Assembly: GCF_024347655.1 (NCBI RefSeq)
Contig: NZ_AP025515.1
Location: 682,001 to 746,000, forward strand
Source: Vibrio toranzoniae
GTDB lineage: Bacteria; Pseudomonadota; Gammaproteobacteria; Enterobacterales; Vibrionaceae
Length of the DNA stretch: 64,000 bases
Direction: 5' to 3'
The notes under the pieces are model-generated. The model saw only the letters and a list, made by a program, of their open reading frames with translations. It did not search any database and was not told where the DNA came from. The position numbers were made by a program, and so were the translations under genes. Below are positions 36,009 to 44,389 of the stretch, in pieces (position 1 is the stretch's first letter; each line of letters starts with the position of its first letter).

Positions 36009-37319
36009 TTAAAGAATCAATATCGCTCTGAAGTCATTAACATTCGTGAGCGTCGGGCCTGTGGTCAGTAGCACACCAACTTGTTTGAAAAAATCGTAGC
36101 TGTTGTTGGCATCTAAATAGTCATCAGCTTTAAGTGACAAGCACGTGCCTTCTTGCCATGTTTGTGGGGTTATCCATGCCCCAGCATTGTCTTCCACACC
36201 GTCAATACCATCGGTATCAGCAGCCAAAGCGAATATGTTGTCTTGCCCTTTAAGTTCGTTATACAAACTTAAAAGGAACTCACAGTTGCGCCCACCGCGT
36301 CCATTGCCTTTAACGGTTACCGTAGTTTCACCACCTGAAAGCAGCACACAAGGGGTCTCGAATGGGTGCTTGTTATTAGCCACTTGTTTGGCCAATGCAG
36401 CGTGTACCTTCGCGACTTCTCGCGCTTCACCCTCAATACAATCACTCAATACATAAGCAGGAATGCCCAAACCTTCGGCCTCTGCAGCAGCGGCTTCTAA
36501 CGCCGACATTGGGGTCGCGATAATATGATGCTCGGCGTTGTTCCAACAGGCGTCATCTGGCTTAACGGTTTCTGATTCTGGATTATTCAACCATTCAAAC
36601 GCCGAGTGTGGTGTTTCTATTTGGTAGCGTTCTAAAATTGCCATCGCATCAAAACGCGTGGTGGTGTCGGGTACAGTTGGACCCGATGCAATCACACTGA
36701 TGTCATCGCCCGGCACATCCGAGATCGCCAATGACACGACTCTTGCTGGATACGCCGCTTTTGCTAGTCGCCCACCTTTGATTAACGATAAGTGCTTACG
36801 AACGCAGTTCATCTCATCAATGGCTGCGCCAGATTTAAGCAGCGCTTTATTGATTTGTTGCTTCTCTGCCAAGCTGATGTCGCCACCGGGCAAACTGAGC
36901 AGTGCAGAACCGCCTCCAGATAATAGACATATCACGGTGTCGTCTTCGTTGAGGTTACTCACTAATTCCAGCGTACGTTGACTCACTTCTAAGCCCATCG
37001 CATCGGGCACGGGGTGCGCTGCTTCAATCACTTCAATATGTTCGCAAGGGGCGGTGTGCTCATAACGAGTCACCACCAAGCCTTCAAGGTCACGCAGTGC
37101 TAGGTCTTGTTGTTTCTTTGCCTGCCAAACCGCTTCAAGCTCAGCTGCCATCGACGCAGCTGCTTTCCCCGCCCCGATAACGACAATTCGCCCAGCTTGA
37201 TCAGCCGAGCGATAAAATATGTCTTGAGGTAGAAAAGGTTCGATGTGATTTTTAGGTAGCGCCTGATTAACAGCACTTGAGAAAAGGGTTTGCAGAAACT
37301 GCTTAGCATCAATGTCCAT
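36009..37319 (-). CDS. Glycerate kinase, MOFRL family
   Basis: Phosphorylates glycerate made by GlxR; members of this family usually give 2-phosphoglycerate. The 436-residue protein shows IVVIGAGKAAASMAAELE, LLSGGGSALLSLP, the KHLSLIKGGRLAKAA segment and, in the MOFRL domain, LSGGETTVTVKGNGRGGRN and ADTDGIDG. It is distinct from the GarK/GlxK fold, so the symbol glxK is not used. The ATG at 37317-37319 follows AAGGAG; a longer upstream reading is not credible. It is the last gene of the gcl-hyi-glxR-kinase series, 260 bp after glxR. Confidence 0.9.
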   Translation of the reverse strand: MDIDAKQFLQTLFSSAVNQALPKNHIEPFLPQDIFYRSADQAGRIVVIGAGKAAASMAAELEAVWQAKKQQDLALRDLEGLVVTRYEHTAPCEHIEVIEAAHPVPDAMGLEVSQRTLELVSNLNEDDTVICLLSGGGSALLSLPGGDISLAEKQQINKALLKSGAAIDEMNCVRKHLSLIKGGRLAKAAYPARVVSLAISDVPGDDISVIASGPTVPDTTTRFDAMAILERYQIETPHSAFEWLNNPESETVKPDDACWNNAEHHIIATPMSALEAAAAEAEGLGIPAYVLSDCIEGEAREVAKVHAALAKQVANNKHPFETPCVLLSGGETTVTVKGNGRGGRNCEFLLSLYNELKGQDNIFALAADTDGIDGVEDNAGAWITPQTWQEGTCLSLKADDYLDANNSYDFFKQVGVLLTTGPTLTNVNDFRAILIL

Positions 37320-37579
37320 CAGCCACTCCTTAGTTGACGGAGAAAAAAGAACCCCAATACAAGGCAAAAGGGTGCCTGCTAAGATCAAGTTGGAAAGGAA
37401 CAACTTCAACCTTTGCCTCGTATCAGGAACGCGTATAAAAGGAGACGAAACTACGCGATTTATAAACAAACTGTTTGAAACTGGTGGGCTAACTCATCGA
37501 TGTGCTGTCGAGGCGTAAAGTAGATTCACAATTCGACATTACATGCGATGCCAGCCCGTATTCATCATTTAAAAAGAGC

Positions 37580-38476
37580 TTAGCGAATCGAGTGGTCAGA
37601 ACGTTTCTCAATCGCTTGGATAAGCGCAGAATGGTCCCACCCTTCACCGCCCATTTCGGCGCACTCGCCAAACAACTCTTGAGCGTTGGCCGTATTCGGT
37701 AGTGCGACACCTAATTCTTGTGCGCCCGTTAACGCTAAGTTAAGGTCTTTTTGGTGAAGTGAGATTCTAAAACCTGGATCAAAAGTGCCTTCAACCATGC
37801 GCTCGCCATGCACTTCCAATATCTTAGAGTTAGCAAAGCCACCTAAGAGCGCCTGACGTACACGTGCTGGATCAGCGCCTGCTTTCGAAGCAAACACGAG
37901 CGCTTCAGAGACCGCTTCAATATTCAGTGCCACAATGATCTGATTAGCCACCTTACAAGTTTGACCCGCACCGTTATCACCCACCAGCGTGATGTTCTTA
38001 CCCATGACTTCAAACAGTGGGCGTGCTTTATCAAAAGCATCTTGTTCACCGCCAACCATGATAGTCAAGGCGGCGTTAATCGCACCCACTTCACCACCCG
38101 AAACCGGAGCATCAAGGTATGAAGCACCGCCTTCATTGATACGTGCTGCAATGGCTTTGGTCGCGATTGGCGAGATTGAACTCATATCGATAACCAGCTT
38201 GCCCGTTGATCCGCCCGCAGTTAGGCCTTGCTCGACACCTTTATCACCAAACAGGACGTCTTCCACTTGAGGTGTGTTTGGCACCATAAGAATAATGACA
38301 TCCGCTTGCTCTGCGGCTTCAGCTGGGGAATGACAAACCGTAGCGCCAGCTGCAACCAAATCAGCTGGAGCAGCGTTGAAATGATCCGACAGAATCAAAT
38401 CATGACCCGCTTTTTGAAGGTTACTCGCCATAGGTTTACCCATGATGCCAGTTCCGATAAATGCAATTTTAGACAT
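37580..38476 (-). CDS. glxR: 2-hydroxy-3-oxopropionate (tartronate semialdehyde) reductase
   Basis: Reduces tartronate semialdehyde from Gcl to D-glycerate. The 298-residue beta-hydroxyacid dehydrogenase has the NAD(P)-binding FIGTGIMGKPMASNL, the substrate-site DAPVSGGEVGA and the catalytic Lys in NGAGQTCKVANQIIV. AAGGAG precedes the ATG. It lies 37 bp after hyi, clearly in the same unit. Assignment as GlxR/GarR rather than 3-hydroxyisobutyrate dehydrogenase rests on the gcl context. Confidence 0.92.
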   Translation of the reverse strand: MSKIAFIGTGIMGKPMASNLQKAGHDLILSDHFNAAPADLVAAGATVCHSPAEAAEQADVIILMVPNTPQVEDVLFGDKGVEQGLTAGGSTGKLVIDMSSISPIATKAIAARINEGGASYLDAPVSGGEVGAINAALTIMVGGEQDAFDKARPLFEVMGKNITLVGDNGAGQTCKVANQIIVALNIEAVSEALVFASKAGADPARVRQALLGGFANSKILEVHGERMVEGTFDPGFRISLHQKDLNLALTGAQELGVALPNTANAQELFGECAEMGGEGWDHSALIQAIEKRSDHSIR

Positions 38477-38513
38477 GTTGTTCTCCTTAACGTTTGAGGG
38501 TTACCAGACGCAA

Positions 38514-39290
38514 TTAACGGTACTGGTTTAGCCAACCAAGGCCTTCGGTCGTTGTCGTTTTCGGTTTATATTCGCAGCCAACCCAGCCTTGATAGCCAAG
38601 CTCATCAAGGTAGTTAAGTACGAATGGATAATTGATTTCTCCAGTACCCGGCTCGTGTCGACCAGGGTTATCTGCCAGCTGTACGTGAGCGATTTGACCA
38701 ATATTCTGCTGCATGGTCGGTGTAAGATCGCCTTCCATAATCTGCATGTGATAAATATCGTATTGGATAGAAAGATTATCGCTCGCCACCTCTTTAATAA
38801 TGGCTTTCGCTTGCTCGGTGGTGTTTAAGAAAAAGCCCGGAATATCACGCGTGTTAATCGCTTCAATCACTAGGCTAATGCCTTCGGCAGCCAGAGCGTT
38901 TGCGGCATAGTGAAGGTTAATCACAAAGGTCGCCTGAGCGTCTTGCGGAGTGACACCTTGTGGCACAATGCCAGCCAAACAGTTCACCTGTTTACAGCCC
39001 AGTTTCTTGGCATAAGCTATCGCTTTAGGTACGCCCGCCTGAAACTCTTCAACGCGTGCTGGGTCAACCGCGATACCACGGTCGCCAGCGTCCCAATCCC
39101 CTGCCGGCAAGTTAAATAGCACTTGCTCCAGATTATTAGCCTCAAGCTTTTGTTTAATCTCATCCGCATCAAAGGCGTAAGGGAAAAGGTACTCCACACC
39201 TTGAAAACCCGTCTCTGCGGCGGCTTCAAAACGGTCCATAAAATCAACTTCCGTGAATAACATTGACAAGTTTGCTGCAAATTTTGCCAT
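38514..39290 (-). CDS. hyi: Hydroxypyruvate isomerase
   Basis: Interconverts tartronate semialdehyde and hydroxypyruvate. The 258-residue TIM-barrel protein has the family segments AANLSMLFTEVDFMDRFE, the metal-binding Glu in LVIEAINTRDIPGF, the QYDIYHMQIMEGD block and a final Glu in WVGCEYKPKT. It lies 117 bp after gcl and 37 bp before glxR, the common arrangement in glyoxylate-assimilating operons. Confidence 0.93.
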   Translation of the reverse strand: MAKFAANLSMLFTEVDFMDRFEAAAETGFQGVEYLFPYAFDADEIKQKLEANNLEQVLFNLPAGDWDAGDRGIAVDPARVEEFQAGVPKAIAYAKKLGCKQVNCLAGIVPQGVTPQDAQATFVINLHYAANALAAEGISLVIEAINTRDIPGFFLNTTEQAKAIIKEVASDNLSIQYDIYHMQIMEGDLTPTMQQNIGQIAHVQLADNPGRHEPGTGEINYPFVLNYLDELGYQGWVGCEYKPKTTTTEGLGWLNQYR

Positions 39291-39407
39291 GACTCTGTCC
39301 TTATTCTTTATTTTTTGAAAATCTGGTTGTTTGTAGTAAAGCCTCGCTCTATTGGAGACTTTCCGTAGAGCTAAACCTCAGCTCTACGGATACACATGAC
39401 TTAATGA

Positions 39408-41180
39408 TTATTTGTACGCTAGCGCGGTTGGCGCATCGCCGCGGCTTTCGGCAAGCGGTTCAAATTCATTGATGGCGTTGATCTCTACGCCCATAGAGAT
39501 ATTGGTCACGCGCTCCAAAATCAGCTCAACGACCACTGGCACCTTGTGTTTGTTCATCAGCTCTTTGGCTTGCTCAAACGCTGCTGCAATTTGGTCTGGT
39601 TCACGAACTCGAATCGCCTTACAACCTAGGCCTTCAACTACTGCTACATGGTCGACACCGTAGCCTTCAAGCTCTGGCGCATTCTGGTTATCAAACGCCA
39701 GTTGTACACAATAATCGATATCAAATTGGCGCTGCGCTTGGCGAATCAAGCCTAAGTAAGAGTTGTTCACCAGCACATGGATATATGGCAGGTTAAACTG
39801 CGCACCTACTGCCAGCTCTTCAATCATGAACTGGAAATCGTAGTCACCAGAGATAGCGACAATATCGCGACTTGGATCGGCTGCTCGTACACCTAATGCG
39901 GCTGGTGTCGTCCAACCTAGTGGGCCAGCTTGACCACAGTTGATCCAGTTACGAGGCTTATAAACATGTAGGAACTGAGCGGCAGCAATTTGCGACAAGC
40001 CTATGGTACTCACGTAGCAAGTATCACGACCAAATGCCTTGTTCATCTCTTCATAAACGCGCATCGGTTTCATTGGCGCTTCATCGAAATTGGTTTTACG
40101 CAGCATGGTCGATTTGCGTTCCTGACACTCACTTGCCCAAGCATTTCGGTTCGGCAGTTTGCCAGCATCACGCCACTCTTGCGCCACTTCAACCATTAGC
40201 TCAAGCGCTGATTTTGCATCTGAAACAATACCTAAATCAGGGCAAAACACGCGACCAATTTGGGTCGGTTCAATATCGACATGAACAAACTTACGACCTT
40301 CGGTATAAACATCGACAGAGCCGGTATGACGGTTAGCCCAGCGGTTACCCACGCCAAACACAAAGTCAGAGTTCAGCATGGTTTCATTACCGTAACGGTG
40401 AGAGGTTTGTAACCCCACCATGCCCGCCATTAGCTCATGATCATCAGGAATAGAGCCCCATCCCATCAAGGTTGGAATCACTGGTACGCCTGTGATTTCA
40501 GCAAACTGCTGCAACAACTCAGATGCACCAGCGTTAATCACACCACCTCCCGATACAATCAGCGGTTTTTCCGATTGAGACATCATGGTTAATGCTTTCT
40601 CAACTTGCGCGCGGGTTGCTTGTAGCTTGTAAGGTTCAAGTGGCTCATAGGTATCAATATCGAACTCAATCTCAGCCAACTGCACATCTAAAGGCAGATC
40701 GATCAGCACTGGGCCGGGACGTCCGGATCGCATCAAATGAAAGGCTTTTTGAAATGCGCGTGGCACTTGAGCCGGTTCCAGTACCGTGGTTGCCCACTTA
40801 GTGACTGGCTTGGCGATAGATTCAATGTCGACCGCTTGAAAGTCTTCTTTATGAAGGCGAGCACGCGGAGCCTGACCAGTGATACATAGGATAGGGATCG
40901 AGTCAGCCGATGCTGAATAAAGACCGGTGATCATGTCTGTTCCTGCCGGGCCTGAAGTACCAATACACACACCAATATTATCTTGATTGGTACGTGTGTA
41001 GCCCTCGGCCATATGTGAAGCGCCCTCTACATGTCGAGCTAAGACGTGGTCGATTCCTCCGAGCTTTTTCATCGCTGCGTACATTGGGTTTATCGCTGCA
41101 CCGGGAACACCAAATGCGATGTCTACTCCTTCACGTTTAAGCACTTCAACCGCTGCTTCAATCGCTTTCATAATTGCCAT
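39408..41180 (-). CDS. gcl: Glyoxylate carboligase (tartronate-semialdehyde synthase)
   Basis: Condenses two glyoxylates to tartronate semialdehyde and CO2 with thiamine diphosphate. The 590-residue protein is full length. It has the N-terminal segment GVPGAAINPMYAAM, where Gcl proteins lack the usual catalytic Glu of ThDP enzymes, a central FAD-fold domain, and the C-terminal ThDP motif beginning GDYDFQF and ending NNSYLG. A GGAGGT stretch lies directly before the ATG. It is the first gene of the operon, with the TTGTATACAA operator 19 bp upstream of its start. Confidence 0.95.
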   Translation of the reverse strand: MAIMKAIEAAVEVLKREGVDIAFGVPGAAINPMYAAMKKLGGIDHVLARHVEGASHMAEGYTRTNQDNIGVCIGTSGPAGTDMITGLYSASADSIPILCITGQAPRARLHKEDFQAVDIESIAKPVTKWATTVLEPAQVPRAFQKAFHLMRSGRPGPVLIDLPLDVQLAEIEFDIDTYEPLEPYKLQATRAQVEKALTMMSQSEKPLIVSGGGVINAGASELLQQFAEITGVPVIPTLMGWGSIPDDHELMAGMVGLQTSHRYGNETMLNSDFVFGVGNRWANRHTGSVDVYTEGRKFVHVDIEPTQIGRVFCPDLGIVSDAKSALELMVEVAQEWRDAGKLPNRNAWASECQERKSTMLRKTNFDEAPMKPMRVYEEMNKAFGRDTCYVSTIGLSQIAAAQFLHVYKPRNWINCGQAGPLGWTTPAALGVRAADPSRDIVAISGDYDFQFMIEELAVGAQFNLPYIHVLVNNSYLGLIRQAQRQFDIDYCVQLAFDNQNAPELEGYGVDHVAVVEGLGCKAIRVREPDQIAAAFEQAKELMNKHKVPVVVELILERVTNISMGVEINAINEFEPLAESRGDAPTALAYK

Positions 41181-41198
41181 TCGAACCTCCAGTTCATA

Positions 41199-41208
41199 TT
41201 GTATACAA
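41199..41208. promoter_or_regulatory. GntR operator at gcl
   Basis: A perfect TTGTATACAA palindrome 19 bp upstream of the gcl ATG; a weaker TTGTGTACTA lies at 41221-41230. The spacing suggests repression at or after the promoter. Confidence 0.72.
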
Positions 41209-41452
41209 TTAAACTAACTTTTGTGTACTATGAATCATCCTCAGCATTTATCAAGCCCAAATTGAAACAATTTTGTTACATCAACCTATCCTATTGAACA
41301 GCAATCAAGCCTGAAAAGCTTACAATTCATTACTTTACATGAAATATCTTTACGTAAAAATAAATTACAAAAAGATCAAATGATAAATAAATGTTAAATA
41401 CCATTTGCTTGTTTACAATTTCTACAATATAAATATCGTTAAAAAGAACATT

Positions 41453-41462
41453 TTGTATACAA
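41453..41462. promoter_or_regulatory. GntR operator at aceB
   Basis: A perfect TTGTATACAA within a longer TTTTGTATACAAAA palindrome (41451-41464), 33 bp upstream of the aceB ATG. The divergent spacer 41181-41494 holds no gene. Confidence 0.75.
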
Positions 41463-41494
41463 AACAACATCGTATTGTGTAAAGGAGACAAGCA

Positions 41495-43120
41495 ATGATG
41501 AATGACGTAAAAGAAAGAGAAGAAACGCTGTGTATGCAGGTACTTGGGAATATGGACAACCCTGAGTACAAAGAGATCTTGTCTAAAGATGCATTGAAGT
41601 TCTTAGAAGCTATCGTTAACAAGTTTGGAGATCGCCGTCATACCCTGCTAAATGACCGCGACATAAAACAAGCTCAATATGACGAGGGTGAGCTACCCGA
41701 CTTCAGAAAGGACACTGTCTCTATTCGTCAGAATAAAGAGTGGAAAGTGGCGACACCGCCGCCAGAATTGCTGGATCGCCGAGTAGAGATCACCGGACCT
41801 ATCGAAAGAAAGATGGTGATCAACGCGCTAAACTCAGGCGCGAAGGTCTTCATGTGTTGCTTTGAGGATGCCTCTTCCCCGACTTGGGCCAATATGGTCG
41901 AAGGGCAAATCAATCTAAGAGATGCCAATCTTGGCACCATTAGTTATTTCGATGAGAAGAAGCAAAAGAACTACCAGCTAAACAGCGACCCTGCGTTGTT
42001 AATCGCTCGCCCTCGCGGGATTCATTTGCCTGAACAGTCCATTCAATTCAACAATCAACCTATTGCTGGTTGTTTGATGGACTTTGCGCTGTACTTTTTC
42101 CACAACTATCAATCACGTGCGCAGCAAGGCTTAGGCGTTTACTACTACATTCCCAAGCTAGAGAGCATGGAAGAAGCACAATGGTGGGACGACATTTTCA
42201 GTTTCACCGAGAACTATTTCAACGTAGCAAAAGGCACCATCCGTGCGACCGTATTGATTGAGACTCTACCAGCCGTCTTCCAAATGGAAGAGATCTTGTA
42301 CGCCATGCGTGATCATATCGTTGCGATGAACTGCGGCCGTTGGGACTACATCTTCAGTTACATCAAAACGCTGAAAAATCATAAAGATCGTATCCTGCCT
42401 GACCGTCACGGGATCGGCATGGATCAAGAGTTCCTGAACGCTTACAGCCAACTACTGGTTCGTACTTGTCACGCTCGTGGGGCATTGGCGATGGGTGGTA
42501 TGTCGGCCTTTATTCCAGCAAAAGACCCGCAAGAAATGGCGCGTGTCACCGCCAAGGTTATCGAAGATAAGCAAAGAGAATCGCATAACGGTCACGATGG
42601 CACATGGGTCGCGCACCCTGCCCTAGTTGACTTAGCAATGTCGATCTTTGACAAACACCTTGGTGGCAAAGTAAATCAAATGGATTTCCAAAGCCCTGAA
42701 CACACCATCAATGCCGACACCTTACTTAAACCATGTGAAGGCAGCCGCGACGAAGCCGGTGTGCGTAAGAATATCCGTATTGCGCTGTATTACATTGAGG
42801 CTTGGATTCAAGGCTACGGCTGTGTACCTATCTACGGACTGATGGAAGATGCCGCCACCGCGGAGATCTCAAGAGCCAACATTTGGCAATGGATCCATCA
42901 TGGCGTCACGCTAGATGACGGCCAAATCTTTACCAAACAACTGTTCCACTCTTGGCTTTACCAAGAGTTAGACACAATAAAACATGAAGTCGGTGACTCG
43001 CGCTACGCAGCAGGTCGATTTGAAGAGACAGCCGATCTTTTCTATCAACTTTCTACAGCCGAAGAGTTCGCTGCCTTCCTAACTTTACCCAGCTATGGGC
43101 TATTACAAGAGTCCAGTTAG
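41495..43120 (+). CDS. aceB: Malate synthase A
   Basis: Condenses glyoxylate with acetyl-CoA to malate, the second exit for purine-derived glyoxylate. The 541-residue enzyme has the A-isoform length and motifs: VFMCCFEDASSPTW, the catalytic Arg in ARPRGIHLPE, the metal-binding Glu in ATVLIETLPAVFQMEEI, the GGMSAFIPAKD block and the catalytic Asp in GLMEDAATAEIS. AAAGGAGA precedes the ATG. It is placed here under a GntR-type operator rather than with aceA, which points to a role in purine use. Confidence 0.95.
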   Translation: MMNDVKEREETLCMQVLGNMDNPEYKEILSKDALKFLEAIVNKFGDRRHTLLNDRDIKQAQYDEGELPDFRKDTVSIRQNKEWKVATPPPELLDRRVEITGPIERKMVINALNSGAKVFMCCFEDASSPTWANMVEGQINLRDANLGTISYFDEKKQKNYQLNSDPALLIARPRGIHLPEQSIQFNNQPIAGCLMDFALYFFHNYQSRAQQGLGVYYYIPKLESMEEAQWWDDIFSFTENYFNVAKGTIRATVLIETLPAVFQMEEILYAMRDHIVAMNCGRWDYIFSYIKTLKNHKDRILPDRHGIGMDQEFLNAYSQLLVRTCHARGALAMGGMSAFIPAKDPQEMARVTAKVIEDKQRESHNGHDGTWVAHPALVDLAMSIFDKHLGGKVNQMDFQSPEHTINADTLLKPCEGSRDEAGVRKNIRIALYYIEAWIQGYGCVPIYGLMEDAATAEISRANIWQWIHHGVTLDDGQIFTKQLFHSWLYQELDTIKHEVGDSRYAAGRFEETADLFYQLSTAEEFAAFLTLPSYGLLQESS

Positions 43121-43128
43121 GACTCTTG
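43104..43128. terminator. Hairpin at the aceB stop codon
   Basis: ACAAGAGTCC (43104-43113), loop AGTTA, GGACTCTTGT (43119-43128) is a perfect 10-bp stem that includes the end of the stop codon. There is no T tract, so it may stabilise the 3' end or pause transcription rather than terminate it. Confidence 0.45.
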
Positions 43129-43222
43129 TACCGAGCTGAATCAGTCAATGATACTCACCAACAAGAGTAATGAGTGACTGACTTAGCTTGGTACACGGCC
43201 CCTTGAAAAACTAGGAGATAAC

Positions 43223-43663
43223 ATGGGAAGTTTGACTCTACAACAAGCGTTAACCATCATCGATGGCACCTTAAAAGCAGGTAACAAGATCCACACAGAA
43301 CCTTTGACGGTCGCCGTCTTAGACAGCGGTGGCAAACTGATTTCTCTGCAACGTCAAGATGGCTCTAGCATGATGCGACCTGACATCGCCATTGCTAAAG
43401 CCTGGGGCGCACTCGCACTGGGTTGCTCCTCTAGAAAACTCGCCCAAGATGCTGACAACAGGCCAGCATTTATCTCCGCCGTAAACGTGCTGGCACACGG
43501 AAACATGGTGCCAGTTCCAGGGGGGCTACTGATCCGAGACAAGGACAAAACGGTACTCGGAGCCATTGGCGTCAGCGGTGATATCTCTGACATCGATGAA
43601 AGCTGCGCCATCAACGGCATTGGCTGCGCAAAGTTGTTCAGTGACGAAATGCTCCAAGCTTAA
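43223..43663 (+). CDS. GlcG/HbpS-family protein
   Basis: A 146-residue protein of the GlcG/HbpS (DUF336) fold. Segments include LTVAVLDSGGKLISLQRQDG, PDIAIAKAWGALALG and PVPGGLLIRDKDKTVLGAIG. Such proteins lie beside glycolate, glyoxylate and diol operons, but their biochemical role is not settled. There is no signal peptide. It follows aceB by about 100 bp and precedes a shared terminator, so it is probably part of the aceB transcript. Confidence 0.85.
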   Translation: MGSLTLQQALTIIDGTLKAGNKIHTEPLTVAVLDSGGKLISLQRQDGSSMMRPDIAIAKAWGALALGCSSRKLAQDADNRPAFISAVNVLAHGNMVPVPGGLLIRDKDKTVLGAIGVSGDISDIDESCAINGIGCAKLFSDEMLQA

Positions 43664-43704
43664 CTAGCCAATTCGCTGTACTTTAAGTTACAAGACAAAA
43701 ACAA

Positions 43705-43731
43705 AAAACCGAAGCTCATCACTTCGGTTTT
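43705..43731. terminator. Bidirectional terminator ending the purine cluster
   Basis: AAAACCGAAG (43705-43714) pairs with CTTCGGTTTT (43722-43731) between the GlcG-family gene and the convergent MarR gene. Confidence 0.88.
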
Positions 43732-43782
43732 CAAATAAGATTTAACTCAATCCGTTCAACAAGTCGAATCAACCACCATCGA

Positions 43783-44265
43783 CTACTCGTAAGCACTCAA
43801 CCACGTTTTTAGTAGTTGGTTGGTATTCTTCTTCTGACTAGCAGACAGAGACTTAACCAGTTTCTTCTGTATCTCGACATGCTCAGTCATCATCTCGTCG
43901 ATCAACACAAGGCCATCTTTGGTCAGTTTAACACTCACACTGCGCCTATCTTCTTTGCTGTGCTCACGGCTTATTAGCCCTTTGGCTTCTAGCTTATCAA
44001 GACGGTTGGTCATCGCGCCCGATGTTAGCATCATAGAACCAATCAGCTCCGAGGGAGTCAATCGATAAGGCTTTCCAGAACGTCGCAAGGTGGCTAACAC
44101 ATCAAACTCGCCAAGTTTCATGTCGTATTTTTTATGAAGCTCGGCAACTTGAGTCTCCATATACTTGGCAATACGCATAATCCGGCCCATCATTGCCATT
44201 GGCTCAGTTTCTAGTTCAGGCTTTTCCTTTGCCCATTGCTCTACTACGCGGTCGATAGCATCCAT
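43783..44265 (-). CDS. MarR-family transcriptional regulator
   Basis: A 160-residue winged-helix regulator. The DNA-binding part contains LGEFDVLATLRRSG, YRLTPSELIGSMMLTSGAMT (recognition helix) and the wing SREHSKEDRRSVSVKLT. Long N- and C-terminal helices for dimerisation flank it. The ATG at 44263-44265 is preferred over a TTG two codons earlier. It is divergent from an EamA-type exporter gene. Palindromes in the spacer make local repression of both genes likely. Confidence 0.88.
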   Translation of the reverse strand: MDAIDRVVEQWAKEKPELETEPMAMMGRIMRIAKYMETQVAELHKKYDMKLGEFDVLATLRRSGKPYRLTPSELIGSMMLTSGAMTNRLDKLEAKGLISREHSKEDRRSVSVKLTKDGLVLIDEMMTEHVEIQKKLVKSLSASQKKNTNQLLKTWLSAYE

Positions 44266-44315
44266 TTGCAATCTCGCTCCGTTATTAGTCTTAATTACTT
44301 CAAACTAGTTTAACA

Positions 44316-44328
44316 TAAAGATACTTTA
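44316..44328. promoter_or_regulatory. MarR-type operator candidate near the regulator
   Basis: TAAAG-ATA-CTTTA is a perfect 5-bp-arm palindrome, 51 bp before the MarR start, and shares AAAGAT with the second site at 44366. Confidence 0.5.
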
Positions 44329-44365
44329 CAACCACTAGTTCTCGGTATACAGTTCACGCTATAGT

Positions 44366-44383
44366 TATCTTAATGTAAAGATA
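44366..44383. promoter_or_regulatory. MarR-type operator candidate at the EamA gene
   Basis: TATCTT-AATGTA-AAGATA is a perfect inverted repeat ending 7 bp before the EamA start codon. It would cover the -10 region or the very start of the transcript. Confidence 0.55.
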
Positions 44384-44389
44384 TTTTTA

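Noticed and set aside
37320..37579. Additional gene between glxR and the glycerate kinase gene
   Set aside because: The kinase frame extends into it and a few short frames exist, but none has a start with a ribosome site or a recognisable motif.
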